Shown: positions 7,201-16,508 of the stretch, piece by piece | How positions within the stretch are numbered: position 1 is the stretch's first letter | Layout: each line of letters begins with the position of its first letter | Source: Tolypothrix bouteillei VB521301 | GTDB lineage: Bacteria; Cyanobacteriota; Cyanobacteriia; Cyanobacteriales; Nostocaceae | Length of the DNA: 64,000 bases | Reading direction: 5' to 3' | NCBI RefSeq assembly: GCF_000760695.4 | Contig: NZ_JHEG04000001.1 | Location: 3,878,452-3,942,451, forward strand | Translations under genes and position numbers: made by a program | The notes under the pieces: model-generated | Told to the model about the DNA's origin: nothing | The model's input: the letters and a program-made list of their open reading frames with translations, nothing else | Database searches by the model: none

Positions 7201-8607
7201 TTGGCAACAAGAAGATATACATTTCGGCTTTATCCAAATAAGGAGCGAGAGACTAAGATGCTTCAGGCTAGACGCGACCATGCGTATTTATATAATGCCT
7301 GTATTGCTCACCGTCGTTATGAGTGGAAGGCGAACAAGAAAAACGTTACTTATCTCGAACAACAAAATTGCTTGCCCGAGTTCAAGAAAGAGTGGGTAGA
7401 GTTTGACTATCTGCACTCTCAAGCAATGCAAGCAACTGTTAAGCGAGTTGATTTAGCATACAATTCATTTTTCAAGGGACTCAGGAAAAAGCCCAAGTTC
7501 AAGTCAATCCACAAATATTCGGGATGGACGTACCCAGCTAAGTCGGGATGGAAAGCCAACACTGAAGGAGAGCATGGGACTGTTACCCTCAACGATCTGG
7601 GTATCACTGTCAGGATGCGTGGAAAAGCCAAAGACTGGGGAATTCCTACGACTTTGACTATTTCTTACAAACCGAGCAAAAACCAGTGGTTTGCATCCTT
7701 TAGCGTTGATATTGAGGTTGAAGCACCAAAGTTTGGTTCTGAGTCTGACTTGAAGTACGAGAAAATTGTAGCTTTTGACCTGGGGACAGCAACAGCGTTG
7801 ACTTTGTACGATGGTAGAGAATTCGCTGAAGTAAAAAACCCTCAATTCACTAAAAAAGCTGAGTTACAAATCAAGCATTTATCAAAAGCTTTGCGGCGCA
7901 AGCGTGCTCCAAATCACAAGAAGAAAGTGAAAGCTTCTAGACGTTGGCAGAAAGCTAGAAAACAAATTTCTAAACTACAAGCTAAGGTAGCGACTCAACG
8001 TAAAGATTGGCAGCATAAAATCACGTCAGATATTGCCAGTCGTTATGACATCGGCGTGACCGAAGAACTTAACACCAAAGGGATGACGCGCAAAGCGAAG
8101 AAGGGGAGCAAGCGCGAAGCTCGCCGGATGGAATCTTCCACCCGGCAGACTTCGCGCAAAAAACAAAAAGCCGGATTAAATAAATCAATCCTTTCCGTTG
8201 GTTTTGGAGCACTCAATCAGATGATTGCTTACAAAATCGAACACAAAGGTGGCTTGATGATTGTGCTTCCCACTAAAGAAATCAAACCGTCGCAACGCTG
8301 TCCTAGCTGTGGCAAAGTCAACAAGGAATGGGCAGAACTTTCTAATCGACATCACGTTTGTGAGTGTGGTTTCGAGATTGCCCGTGACCGTGGCTCTGCT
8401 ATGGTTATGTACAACGTTGCAACGAATCAACAAACGGGGTTTGGAACGAGCCTCGCAGACTGCGGATGTTTCAGCACTACTTCAGGCTCCAAGAAGCGAA
8501 AGCAGACTGGCAGTATGAAGCACCTGGGACAGGTGAAGCGTCAAAAACGAAGTCAAGTAGGTGATGGAGTTTTTTTTGAAACTCCGTCCGCCTATGCGGC
8601 GGAGTAG
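7201..8607 (+). CDS. tnpB: RNA-guided endonuclease TnpB (IS605/IS1341-type)
   Basis: A 468-residue TnpB. It has the N-terminal HTH/WED-like region (YTFRLYPNKE), the RuvC-I block AFDLGTATALTLYDG (catalytic Asp), RuvC-II VTEELNTKGM (catalytic Glu), a zinc ribbon with CPSC and CEC pairs near residues 365-395, and RuvC-III ARDRGSAMV (catalytic Asp), so the D-E-D triad is intact. TnpB uses an omega RNA made from the element's right end to cut DNA. The TTG start is supported by AAGGAGG at 7185-7191. No TnpA transposase is nearby, so the element depends on a TnpA elsewhere. The last codons overlap two hairpins. Confidence 0.93.
   Translation: MATRRYTFRLYPNKERETKMLQARRDHAYLYNACIAHRRYEWKANKKNVTYLEQQNCLPEFKKEWVEFDYLHSQAMQATVKRVDLAYNSFFKGLRKKPKFKSIHKYSGWTYPAKSGWKANTEGEHGTVTLNDLGITVRMRGKAKDWGIPTTLTISYKPSKNQWFASFSVDIEVEAPKFGSESDLKYEKIVAFDLGTATALTLYDGREFAEVKNPQFTKKAELQIKHLSKALRRKRAPNHKKKVKASRRWQKARKQISKLQAKVATQRKDWQHKITSDIASRYDIGVTEELNTKGMTRKAKKGSKREARRMESSTRQTSRKKQKAGLNKSILSVGFGALNQMIAYKIEHKGGLMIVLPTKEIKPSQRCPSCGKVNKEWAELSNRHHVCECGFEIARDRGSAMVMYNVATNQQTGFGTSLADCGCFSTTSGSKKRKQTGSMKHLGQVKRQKRSQVGDGVFFETPSAYAAE
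8566..8604 (+). ncRNA. Right-end hairpins, probable omega RNA scaffold region
   Basis: Two consecutive stem-loops overlap the 3' end of tnpB: GGAGTTT...AAACTCC (8566-8585) and CTCCG.CCGC CTAT GCGG.CGGAG (8582-8604). Hairpins at this place are the usual position of the IS605 right end and of the guide-RNA scaffold. The guide would then be drawn from the flanking sequence just past the element end, somewhere in 8608-8660. Exact boundaries cannot be fixed by eye. Confidence 0.45.
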
Positions 8608-8664
8608 TTCATGTTAACAGAATCCTGGTAACGGGATGAAAGCCAATCTTTATCTAAATTTAGC

Positions 8665-9342
8665 TTGACCATTCAACTACAACACCTGTCACCGACAAAA
8701 TACGGATTAGCGCTCCACACTACCACTCGCGAACTGGGCTTGGCAATAAGTAACTTTGCTGGAGACACTCGTTCTCATGTCTGGTATTTAGACCGTGAGT
8801 TATCCAGCCATTTACACCAGTACCTAATTGAATTTATTAAGCCCCAAACTTGGTCTGAGTTGGGGTTTATTGCAGTTGCTAGGGGACCGGGTGGTTTTAC
8901 AGGTACTCGCATTGGGGTTGTGACTGCTCGTACTTTGGGTCAACAGTTGGGCATTCCCGTCTTTGCTGTCTCCAATCTGGCAGCTGTAGCACGATCGCAG
9001 ATTTCATCGTCCCAGCCAGAAGGGTCGGAAATTGTCAAAGAACCCGTTATTGCCGTACAAATGCCAGCCCAACGGGGTCAAGTTTTTGCTGGTATCTATC
9101 AACTCAGCCCCAATGCTTCTGGGTTAGATGTTCTACTACCAGATATTGCGATCGCACCAGAGGTATGGCAAGAGAAGTTAGCCAATTGGAACACCCGCTA
9201 TCAACTTGTTGAGGCTACATCTGGTTTAGCAGCAACTGTGACAAGCGTGCTGCAACTGGCATATTTGGATTGGCAAAAAGGTATGCGTCCTCATTGGTCA
9301 GAAGCGTTACCATTTTACGGGCAACATCCAGTGGATATCTAG
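8665..9342 (+). CDS. tsaB: tRNA threonylcarbamoyladenosine biosynthesis protein TsaB
   Basis: TsaB is the non-catalytic partner of TsaD in making the t6A modification at position 37 of ANN-decoding tRNAs. The ASKHA-fold signature ARGPGGFTGTRIGVVTAR is present around residue 75, preceded by GLALHTTTRELGLAI and followed by GIPVFAVSNL. The length of 225 residues is normal. The start is a TTG at 8665, just past the tnpB element, so the insertion may have separated the gene from its original promoter or leader. It ends one base before the next gene starts, indicating co-transcription. Confidence 0.9.
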   Translation: MTIQLQHLSPTKYGLALHTTTRELGLAISNFAGDTRSHVWYLDRELSSHLHQYLIEFIKPQTWSELGFIAVARGPGGFTGTRIGVVTARTLGQQLGIPVFAVSNLAAVARSQISSSQPEGSEIVKEPVIAVQMPAQRGQVFAGIYQLSPNASGLDVLLPDIAIAPEVWQEKLANWNTRYQLVEATSGLAATVTSVLQLAYLDWQKGMRPHWSEALPFYGQHPVDI

Positions 9343-9343
9343 A

Positions 9344-10417
9344 ATGCTACCAACTCTCACTCACCTGAAAACTTGGGCTTCTACTCCTAATGGCATACTA
9401 GCCAAGATGGCATTGAAAATGGCGATCGCATCAGTTCTTTCGTTTGCGATCGCGAAATGGTTGCACTGGGAATATCCGTTTTATGCTGTCATTGCAGCCA
9501 TTATTGTTATGTCATCTACCCATGGTAGTACTTTACTACAGGGATTCCAGAGATTGATAGGAACAGCAATAGGTGCTGTCGGCGGAGCAATTTTTGCCGC
9601 AATGCTAGGAAGCAATTTTTGGTCATTGGGGATCAGTGTATTCTTAACGATCTTTCTCAGCAATTATTGGAAATTCACAGAAGCCGCAAAGCTAGCAGGA
9701 TATGTATCAGCAATTGTTATCCTCAATTACAATGCGTCACCGTGGCTTTACGCATGGCACAGATTTCTTGAAACCTTGCTAGGTATTGCTGTTGCGCTAT
9801 TGGTAAACGATTTCATTTTTCCAGCATCTGCGGGTGTAGAACTCAGGCGTTGCTTGTCTCAAATACTGACTCAATTGGAGCAATTCTATGCCCTCGTGGT
9901 AGACTGCGCTTTTACAGGAAGTTACGATCGCGCAAAAGCTGATGAATTAAAAACAACCATCAATAGCTTACTTCAGAAAAAAAAGGAGCTTTGGAAAGAA
10001 GTTCGACAGGGACAAACACGCGAACCGTTAGAAACTCGTATAAATGAAGCTTGGGAATTTCTTATTAGTAGAATTTGGCAGCATATTCTGACAATGGAAC
10101 ATACCGTACTCGTTCGAGAGCAAGACACTTTATGGCAGATTCTTTCGGTTGAATTAATTCAACTTGCACAAGAAACAAGAAGTGCAATGCTAACGTTGGC
10201 AACTGCTGTTAAGTCTTACAAATCCCATGTATCCTTGCCGGAAATAGAGGTTGCGCTTGCTGATACAACAAAGCGATTTAATGACTTACAACAACTCAAA
10301 CAAGAAGATTATCCCATTAATGAAATTCTTCGCTTTTTTACCTTCTTTTATACGATGGAAGAAGTTGGCAGAAAGCTTCAGAGAATGACCAATATATCAA
10401 TCTTAAATCATTTATAA
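9344..10417 (+). CDS. FUSC/aromatic acid exporter-family membrane protein
   Basis: A 357-residue protein with about six transmembrane helices in the first 165 residues. These include KMAIASVLSFAIAKWL, YAVIAAIIVMSST and a glycine-rich LIGTAIGAVGGAIFAAML segment. A cytoplasmic, mostly helical C-terminal half follows. This layout matches the FUSC/DUF939 family of presumed efflux proteins for aromatic or organic acids. Its start is one base after the tsaB stop. The substrate is unknown. Confidence 0.7.
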   Translation: MLPTLTHLKTWASTPNGILAKMALKMAIASVLSFAIAKWLHWEYPFYAVIAAIIVMSSTHGSTLLQGFQRLIGTAIGAVGGAIFAAMLGSNFWSLGISVFLTIFLSNYWKFTEAAKLAGYVSAIVILNYNASPWLYAWHRFLETLLGIAVALLVNDFIFPASAGVELRRCLSQILTQLEQFYALVVDCAFTGSYDRAKADELKTTINSLLQKKKELWKEVRQGQTREPLETRINEAWEFLISRIWQHILTMEHTVLVREQDTLWQILSVELIQLAQETRSAMLTLATAVKSYKSHVSLPEIEVALADTTKRFNDLQQLKQEDYPINEILRFFTFFYTMEEVGRKLQRMTNISILNHL

Positions 10418-10521
10418 AAAATTTTAACTACCGCAGGTAGGCGATGCCGCACTTCCTCTCGATCTGACTTTTTCAACCGGGCTCAGACATCACAAGCAAA
10501 ACAATTTTGATGTTCTATAGC

Positions 10522-10574
10522 TTGACACTTAAGCGAATGCTTATCTATACTGTAAATACTTAAGCAAATGCTTA
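10522..10574 (+). promoter_or_regulatory. Promoter with two dyad operators
   Basis: TTGACA (10522-10527) and TATACT (10546-10551) are 18 bases apart, close to the sigma-70 consensus. The spacer holds the dyad TAAGCGAATGCTTA (10530-10543). A second copy, TAAGCAAATGCTTA (10561-10574), lies 31 bases downstream (about three helical turns) and runs into a further half site. A repressor binding both would occlude the promoter. The regulator is not in the window; an ArsR-like winged-helix protein is one possibility. Confidence 0.65.
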
Positions 10575-10666
10575 AGCATTTGTCAAGTGAGCAGACTTGT
10601 TACTAGTACTTTCGGTATTTCAGGCGCTTGCTGACCCCACGCACTAGGATGAAGGAGAAGGTATTA

Positions 10667-11044
10667 ATGGAAAATACAACGATCGAAACTTTGGAAGAAA
10701 AATTGCAGCAGGCGATGCTTACGAGTGATGTCGCTGTGCTGGATGAACTGATTGCTGACGACTTGGTTTGGACTATGCACACGGGTTTTATAGGTAACAA
10801 GCAATACGACCTCGAAGCACATCGCAGTGGAGTGTTCCGGTTCACGAAGGTAGAGATTAGCGATCGCCAAATCCATCCTTACACTCAGGATTGCATTGTA
10901 GTTACCCTTAAAGCAGAACTTGCTGGAATCCTCAACGGTCAGGAGTTCTCAGAACCCTATCGCTTCACTCGCGTTTGGTTAAAGCGCCATAACAGTTGGC
11001 AAATTGTAGCAGGTCACGTAAGTCAAATAATTTCCAATATATAA
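10667..11044 (+). CDS. SnoaL/DUF4440-like (NTF2-fold) protein
   Basis: About 125 residues, with the NTF2-like cone fold pattern of DUF4440. A helix (LEEKLQQAMLTSDVAVLDELIADDLVW) is followed by beta strands ending RFTRVWLKRHNSWQIVAGHVSQI. Members bind or isomerise small molecules; no catalytic set is evident. The ATG at 10667 is preferred to the open-frame start at 10628 because GAAGGAG lies at 10651-10657. It is expressed from the dyad-controlled promoter about 115 bases upstream, so it is probably an inducible stress or detoxification protein. Its stop is three bases from the end of the convergent GHMP kinase gene. Confidence 0.7.
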   Translation: MENTTIETLEEKLQQAMLTSDVAVLDELIADDLVWTMHTGFIGNKQYDLEAHRSGVFRFTKVEISDRQIHPYTQDCIVVTLKAELAGILNGQEFSEPYRFTRVWLKRHNSWQIVAGHVSQIISNI

Positions 11045-11047
11045 ATT

Positions 11048-12124
11048 TTAAGCAGTGTCGTCTGGATGATTATCAGGTTGTCTTGAAATAGTTAACTTTA
11101 ACGCTTGCATTTGAGGAAAATCGCGCTGAATAATTTCGATAGCTTTTCTTTGACTTTCTTGATTTTTAACAATAAGTTGTGCAGTGCCATCACCCTGAGA
11201 ACCCACACCTTTTCCTCCAAAGATATAAGGACTTAGAGGTTCGTGATGGAGCAAGAGATGCAGTTTCTTTGCAGTTAATTGAGAGGGACAAGCGGGAACT
11301 ACGTGGTGATCGAATTCCGTTTGGGCTTTTGTCATTAAAGCTCCAAGAAGCTGGGCATCTCCGAGTTGTATTGCTTCAACTGCCAAGTGGGTAATTTCTG
11401 TACTAATAGAACCCAAGTATTTTTGGACATTTTGCTGAATTTGATTGGTAGCGAAAGGATAACACTCATTCAATCGTCTTAGTATTTCTTGTGTGTTTTT
11501 GCTGCCTGCAAGATCGACAATTACAAAAAACAAATCTTGGCTAACTCTCAACTCGATAAGATCGATTTGTTCGCCATCGAATATCATTAAGATTGGGCGA
11601 TTTCCATAAGCACAAGCTTGATCCATACGACCACAAAGACTGGGAGTGGTTCTTTCTCCGAGGTAGGCCAATTCCATTTCTTCACGAATTGTCATCTTTA
11701 AGTCATACAGACGATTAAAAGACCTCGCAATGAGAACGCAAAAGGCAGCACTCGAAGATAACCCCTTTTGGATAGGTAAGTCGGTTAGATAATTATTAAC
11801 CTCAAGTCCGCCAACATTATAGTGAGTCAGAAATTGATAAGCTGTACCAGCAGCATAACTAAAAAAACCGCCCTTTGCTGCTACGCACTTGAGAGTATCG
11901 GATTCCATAGGTAATCCGATCGGTTCATAATGTCGTCCATCATTGAGAGAAGAATGAATAATTAACTCAGTAGAATTCGGTTTGACATCCGCATAAATTC
12001 CCTGATTGGTACCAACAATTAAGGTGTAACCCTTTTCAATTTGAGGATTAATTCGGCGATATTCTCCTGCCCAATCGCTATGTTCTCCAAACAAACAAAG
12101 ACGACCCGGAACAAAAATTCTCAT
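11048..12124 (-). CDS. GHMP-family sugar kinase
   Basis: A 358-residue GHMP kinase. The N-terminal substrate motif PGRLCLFGEHSDWAGEYR resembles galactokinase/mevalonate kinase motif 1. The ATP-binding loop is seen as LPIQKGLSSSAAFCVL around residue 115, with FGGKGVGSQGDGTAQL near the C-terminus as motif 3. Such enzymes phosphorylate a sugar or isoprenoid hydroxyl using ATP. The short motif 1 and the context do not reveal the substrate; a sugar-1-kinase is the best guess. It is convergent with the DUF4440 gene. Confidence 0.8.
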   Translation of the reverse strand: MRIFVPGRLCLFGEHSDWAGEYRRINPQIEKGYTLIVGTNQGIYADVKPNSTELIIHSSLNDGRHYEPIGLPMESDTLKCVAAKGGFFSYAAGTAYQFLTHYNVGGLEVNNYLTDLPIQKGLSSSAAFCVLIARSFNRLYDLKMTIREEMELAYLGERTTPSLCGRMDQACAYGNRPILMIFDGEQIDLIELRVSQDLFFVIVDLAGSKNTQEILRRLNECYPFATNQIQQNVQKYLGSISTEITHLAVEAIQLGDAQLLGALMTKAQTEFDHHVVPACPSQLTAKKLHLLLHHEPLSPYIFGGKGVGSQGDGTAQLIVKNQESQRKAIEIIQRDFPQMQALKLTISRQPDNHPDDTA

Positions 12125-12164
12125 TTTCGATTGCGCTTTCCATATTTAAAGATACGTTGATTAC

Positions 12165-12207
12165 CACAAAAACGTAACCCAAGGCAAGTAGTTTCTTGAC
12201 TTGGGTT
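12165..12207 (-). terminator. Rho-independent terminator of argD
   Basis: Thirteen-base arms AACCCAAGGCAAG / CTTGACTTGGGTT (12176-12207, one mismatch, 6-base loop) are followed on the minus strand by ACGTTTTTG. It lies 29 bases past the argD stop and upstream of the GHMP kinase start. Confidence 0.7.
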
Positions 12208-12235
12208 GATTGGTGACAAAAATATCTAAAGAACG

Positions 12236-13498
12236 TTATTTTGTCACTGTCGCCATTGCTTTATCAACAGCTTGCAATGCCGTGTTGATGTCCGCCTCAG
12301 TGACAATCAAAGGTGGAACAAAGCGCACAACTTTAGGACCTGCAGGCACCAGCAACAAGCCTTCGTCTATAGCAGCTTTGACAACATCAGCAGCAGTCGT
12401 GGGAATATCTGCGCTCAACTCCAGACCATCAATCAGACCCCAACCCCTTACATCTGTAATTTGATTGGGGTATTTAGAAGCGATCGCTCTTAACCCATCA
12501 CGCAATTGTTCGCCCCTGTCTCTAACATTTTGCAAGATATTTTCCCGTTCCAAAGTTTGGCAAACGGCGAGGGCGACACCACAAGCAAAGGGATTGCCAC
12601 CAAAAGTGCTGGCATGCTCTCCTGGTTGGAAAACATCACAGGATGATTTACACATCATTGCCCCTATAGGAATACCACCGCCCAAGCCTTTGGCACTGGT
12701 GAAAATATCTGGCTCAACACCAAGATGTTCATACCCCCACAAGTGACCGCTACGCCCCATTCCAACTTGGACTTCATCAAAAATTAACAAAATACCGATT
12801 TCATCACAAATCTCCCGCAACTTTCGGAAGTAAGCAATATCCCCCGGTCGAACACCCCCTTCTCCCTGCAATGGCTCTAATAAAATTGCCGATACGCGGT
12901 AATCCCCTTCATCAAGTTCGCTAATAGCAACTTCTACTGCATTGAGATCGTTATAAGGTACGTAGTGGAAACAAGGCATTAAAGGTTCAAAGTTTCTTTG
13001 ATACTTAGGTTGCCCTGTCGCAGTGACTGTTGCTAGAGTCCTACCGTGGAAACTGGCTTGTGCTGTCAAAATGATAGGTTTTTCAATTTGCTGCACTGTA
13101 TGAGCGTATTTCCGCGCCAGTTTAATCGCTGCTTCATTCGCTTCTGCCCCTGAATTGCAAAAGAAGACGCGATCCGCGCAAGAATGCTCAATTAACCACT
13201 TTGCCAGATCTCCCTGTTCTGGGATGTAGTACAAATTAGAAACGTGGTGTAACTTTTGTATTTGTCGAGTTACCGCTTCCACCATAGCTGGGTGGGCGTG
13301 TCCTAGAGTGCAAGTGGCAATCCCAGCCACAAAGTCGAGATACTCTCGCCCCTGCGTGTCCCAAACACGAGCCCCGTTGCCTCGTTCCAAGGCAAGGGGG
13401 AACCGTGCGTAAGTAGACATCACGGCTTGATTAAAACCTTCCGTATCAAAGGGGCTAGATGGTATTATCGCTTGGTCAACCAGAGTTTGTACGCTCAC
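12236..13498 (-). CDS. argD: Acetylornithine aminotransferase
   Basis: A class-III PLP aminotransferase of 420 residues that converts N-acetylglutamate semialdehyde to N-acetylornithine in arginine synthesis. It shows the GNGARVWDTQGREYLDFVAGIATCTLGHAHP N-terminal block (broken here by eye into the family pattern), FFCNSGAEANEAAIKLAR for PLP phosphate binding, LIFDEVQVGMGRSG with the PLP-ring Asp, and FTSAKGLGGGIPIGAM with the Schiff-base Lys. The GTG start at 13498 has a strong AGGAGGTGGG ribosome site just upstream. It is divergent from the potassium channel gene. Confidence 0.93.
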   Translation of the reverse strand: MSVQTLVDQAIIPSSPFDTEGFNQAVMSTYARFPLALERGNGARVWDTQGREYLDFVAGIATCTLGHAHPAMVEAVTRQIQKLHHVSNLYYIPEQGDLAKWLIEHSCADRVFFCNSGAEANEAAIKLARKYAHTVQQIEKPIILTAQASFHGRTLATVTATGQPKYQRNFEPLMPCFHYVPYNDLNAVEVAISELDEGDYRVSAILLEPLQGEGGVRPGDIAYFRKLREICDEIGILLIFDEVQVGMGRSGHLWGYEHLGVEPDIFTSAKGLGGGIPIGAMMCKSSCDVFQPGEHASTFGGNPFACGVALAVCQTLERENILQNVRDRGEQLRDGLRAIASKYPNQITDVRGWGLIDGLELSADIPTTAADVVKAAIDEGLLLVPAGPKVVRFVPPLIVTEADINTALQAVDKAMATVTK

Positions 13499-13636
13499 GT
13501 GCCCACCTCCTGAAAATTCTTCATATTACAGCGAATTGCTATTCTCTATGAGAATCTTGCAAAAAATCTTCGTACAAACATCATCTTAAGCCAGCTCTGT
13601 TGATATTCTCAAACGAGTTATTTTTTTAAAAAAACT

Positions 13637-14701
13637 GTGTATTCTACACTCGAGCAAAAGTACCAACGGATTCAAAAAGAGTTAACAGCAGGAATGATTG
13701 CCCTCGGTGGTGTCTTTCTAATTGGCACTTCATGGTACAGGTTCATAGAGGGCTGGTCGTGGGAGGACGCAGCTTATATGACAGTCATTACCTTGGCGAC
13801 CGTAGGTTATGGTGAAACCCAACCCTTAGGAGCTAGAGGCAGATTGTTTACCATTGCCCTGATTTTAATGGGAGTTGTTAGTATTGGTTACATTGTTAAT
13901 AGATTTACAGAAGCTGTTATTGAAGGTTACTTTCAACAAGGAATTCGACTCAGAAGACAGAGGCGTTTAATGGAATCCTTATCTGAACACTATATTATTT
14001 GTGGATTTAGTCGAACGGGCCGTCAAATTGCGATGGAGTTCGGATCGGAGAGCGTCCCTTTTGTTGTGATTGACTCTCGTATAGAATCAGTACAAAAAGC
14101 TCAAAATCAGGGTTTTGTTGTATACCAAGGAGATGCAACTTTAGATGACACTTTATTGAAAGTTGGAATTACTCGAGCAATTTGTATTGTAGCGGCCTTA
14201 CCTTCAGATGCAGAAAATTTGTATGTCGTTTTGTCAGCAAAAACATTAAACCCCAGTATTCGGGCGATCGCAAGAGCGAGTAACGAAGAAGCGTTACAAA
14301 AGTTACAGCGTGCTGGTGCAGATGCTGTGGTTTCTCCTTACATCACTGGTGGAAAGCGGATGGCTGCTGCTGCCCTGAGACCGCAAGTGCTAGACTTTGT
14401 CGATGGTATGCTTTCTGGGACAGACCGACAGCTTTATATGGAAGAATTTCGTCTCGATCCGACAAGCTGTCCTTTTGTCGGTCAAAGTCTGGGACAGGCG
14501 AGATTGCGAGGGCAAACAGGCGCACTACTTCTAGCGATTCGGCGTGCGAGTGGAGAACTTATCGGTGGTCCCACGGCTGACACGGTTTTTATGGCGGGAG
14601 ATGCTCTGATAGCTATGGGTACGGTCGAACAACTGCGTGCTCTCAACCAACTTTTGGGTCCTATTGGTTCTAAGACTTTGCGGCGACCAAAAAAAGGTTA
14701 A
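13637..14701 (+). CDS. TrkA-N/RCK-type potassium channel
   Basis: A 354-residue two-transmembrane channel. TM1 is about residues 18-35, the pore loop holds the selectivity filter TLATVGYGE (about 54-62), and TM2 is about 72-92. An RCK domain follows: TrkA-N starts at HYIICGFSRTGRQIAMEF and contains the expected acidic residue after the next strand (VVIDSR). TrkA-C forms the end. This is the architecture of calcium- or nucleotide-gated MthK/Kch-like channels acting in the cytoplasmic membrane. The GTG start follows a T/A-run; an internal start cannot be excluded but would remove TM1. Confidence 0.88.
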   Translation: MYSTLEQKYQRIQKELTAGMIALGGVFLIGTSWYRFIEGWSWEDAAYMTVITLATVGYGETQPLGARGRLFTIALILMGVVSIGYIVNRFTEAVIEGYFQQGIRLRRQRRLMESLSEHYIICGFSRTGRQIAMEFGSESVPFVVIDSRIESVQKAQNQGFVVYQGDATLDDTLLKVGITRAICIVAALPSDAENLYVVLSAKTLNPSIRAIARASNEEALQKLQRAGADAVVSPYITGGKRMAAAALRPQVLDFVDGMLSGTDRQLYMEEFRLDPTSCPFVGQSLGQARLRGQTGALLLAIRRASGELIGGPTADTVFMAGDALIAMGTVEQLRALNQLLGPIGSKTLRRPKKG

Positions 14702-14726
14702 TAGGAGTTGAACATCAAGTGAAGAG

Positions 14727-15080
14727 TCAAATGTCCTTTACAAACCACACTTTTGTGATTTTTCCATTTTCGATCTGATAAATTGCTACTGCGGTTTTTG
14801 TTTCTAAACCATTAAAACCTGTAACCAATTCTTGATCGATCGCGATATTTCCTTCGATACATCGCGAGATCAATTGACAATGGAGGTTAGGACTATTTTC
14901 AAAAAGTTTTTTGTATCTGTTTGCAAAAGCTTTTCCTGAGATCTCTAAAATCTCTTTTTGTGAAGGAAAAGCTAGAACAGGAACGTTATCAATATAGCAG
15001 CTTAAAAATTCTTCCAGATTCCGTTCATTGTAAGCTTTAAGCTGTTTATCAACTACTTCAATAATGCTTTTATCTGTCAT
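14727..15080 (-). CDS. NTF2-like / steroid isomerase-like protein
   Basis: 117 residues with the SnoaL-like NTF2 fold. The N-terminal helices contain KQLKAYNERNLEEFLSCY, followed by the strands of the cone, ending GKITKVWFVKD. Proteins of this type appear as small tailoring or carrier enzymes, but many have no known function. It follows the MFS gene by 61 bases on the same strand, so it may be the last gene of the NRPS cluster. Its link to the peptide is inferred from position alone. Confidence 0.6.
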   Translation of the reverse strand: MTDKSIIEVVDKQLKAYNERNLEEFLSCYIDNVPVLAFPSQKEILEISGKAFANRYKKLFENSPNLHCQLISRCIEGNIAIDQELVTGFNGLETKTAVAIYQIENGKITKVWFVKDI

Positions 15081-15141
15081 CGTCTTTATCGCACTAAGTG
15101 AATAAAATTAGGATAAGAAATACTTTTCTTAAGAAGGTTTC

Positions 15142-16359
15142 TTAAGCTTTCTTTGCGGCATTAATGAGCGATCGATCCTTGGAAGTGAAATACATACTTC
15201 CCAAAAGTGCTAGAACTAAACCAAACCCGATACGCAAAGCGCTTAGCTCAAGCAACCCGTATTTTAAATCAAGAAGGTGTCCAATTGCAAATTCTCCGAT
15301 TCCAAACAAAAATGCTAGGTAGAGAACCATACCAGATCTAACTCTTGCAACCTTGTCTTCAGGTGCGTTCTCAAGAATTTTCTTATTTGTGAGATGAAGC
15401 CATATAGCGTTGACATAAGTACACAGTATGTATATTATGATATGCAAATTCTCCAAATTAAACTCTGCAAGAATTCCTAAGCCTCCACAAAGAGCTAGGA
15501 TACCAGCTGATGAAACCGCGAGCATTTTGTCGTTTTGCAGTTTTTGAATGAAAAATGCGCCGAGCCAAAGTGAAAACCCATAAAAAAACCAGCTAAGTGA
15601 ATAGCAAATATCTTCCGGAAGCAGAGTTTGCTGGTTAGACATTTTGTAGGCATAAACCATCATTCCTGATAATGAGACAAGAAAGACCAATTGAATACTA
15701 TTCCAGGGGAAAAGCTTTTTGTACCAAAAAGATTGTACGGAGAACATAAGCAGTTTAAGCAATGAGCCTCCCTGCTTTGCTGTCTTGGGATAGTCTTTAT
15801 TATGAGGACTGTTCCTCAATGTATATATGAAAATAACGAGCAGTAGCGATGTAATGGCATCAATTACCAGTGCAGTTTCAAATTTTGCACTAAAAAAAAG
15901 CGGAATAAGAGCGCATATAATAGATGCAAAAACCATAGCTCCTTGCTGTGAAGTCAGCATATGAATAATAGCTCCTTTCCCCCAAGAGCCTGCAAACTGT
16001 CCAACAATCTTATAGGAAACAATAGAGCTAGCTCCTATAATTCCGAATCTTAACGCAGTCCAAACAAGGACAAATTCATAGTTAACGTTCGCTGGAGCAA
16101 AGATTAACATTCCCAAGAATAAGATGGCTAGAATGAATTGAATTATTTCTGTTCCCATGAACTTCATAAGAACCTTGCCTTCATCAGCCCACACGCATAC
16201 CAGTAGAGAGCCCACAAGGCTACTAATTTGACGAGTCATGCCAACTTCTCCAATCTGTCCGGTATTATCAACGATAGTTTTTAAAAAGGGCACTAACAAC
16301 AGCCACATTACTGTGCTCCCAATGGAGCTACCTAAGGTAATACAGAAGAGTTTCAGCAT
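15142..16359 (-). CDS. MFS-type transporter, likely peptide exporter
   Basis: A 405-residue membrane protein with about 10-12 hydrophobic helices and a central hydrophilic loop (around NSPHNKDYPKTAKQGG), as in major facilitator family drug/metabolite efflux pumps. The ATG at 16359 follows a TGAGGA ribosome site. It lies 149 bases downstream of the large NRPS gene on the same strand and is the only transporter in the cluster. It is therefore the natural candidate to export the peptide. It is not close to a family I can name more exactly. Confidence 0.7.
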   Translation of the reverse strand: MLKLFCITLGSSIGSTVMWLLLVPFLKTIVDNTGQIGEVGMTRQISSLVGSLLVCVWADEGKVLMKFMGTEIIQFILAILFLGMLIFAPANVNYEFVLVWTALRFGIIGASSIVSYKIVGQFAGSWGKGAIIHMLTSQQGAMVFASIICALIPLFFSAKFETALVIDAITSLLLVIFIYTLRNSPHNKDYPKTAKQGGSLLKLLMFSVQSFWYKKLFPWNSIQLVFLVSLSGMMVYAYKMSNQQTLLPEDICYSLSWFFYGFSLWLGAFFIQKLQNDKMLAVSSAGILALCGGLGILAEFNLENLHIIIYILCTYVNAIWLHLTNKKILENAPEDKVARVRSGMVLYLAFLFGIGEFAIGHLLDLKYGLLELSALRIGFGLVLALLGSMYFTSKDRSLINAAKKA

Positions 16360-16508
16360 TTTCTTTTCCTCAATTATGCAGGTAATTATTAAACTTCTTG
16401 CTTCGTTGGAGATTTGAGATAGGGGTCAAAGTAAAAGGGATTGAATTTTTCATTTCCCTTTTACTTTTTCTCAATCTGGTTGCAAAAGTACTTTTTGCAA
16501 GGTTTCTA

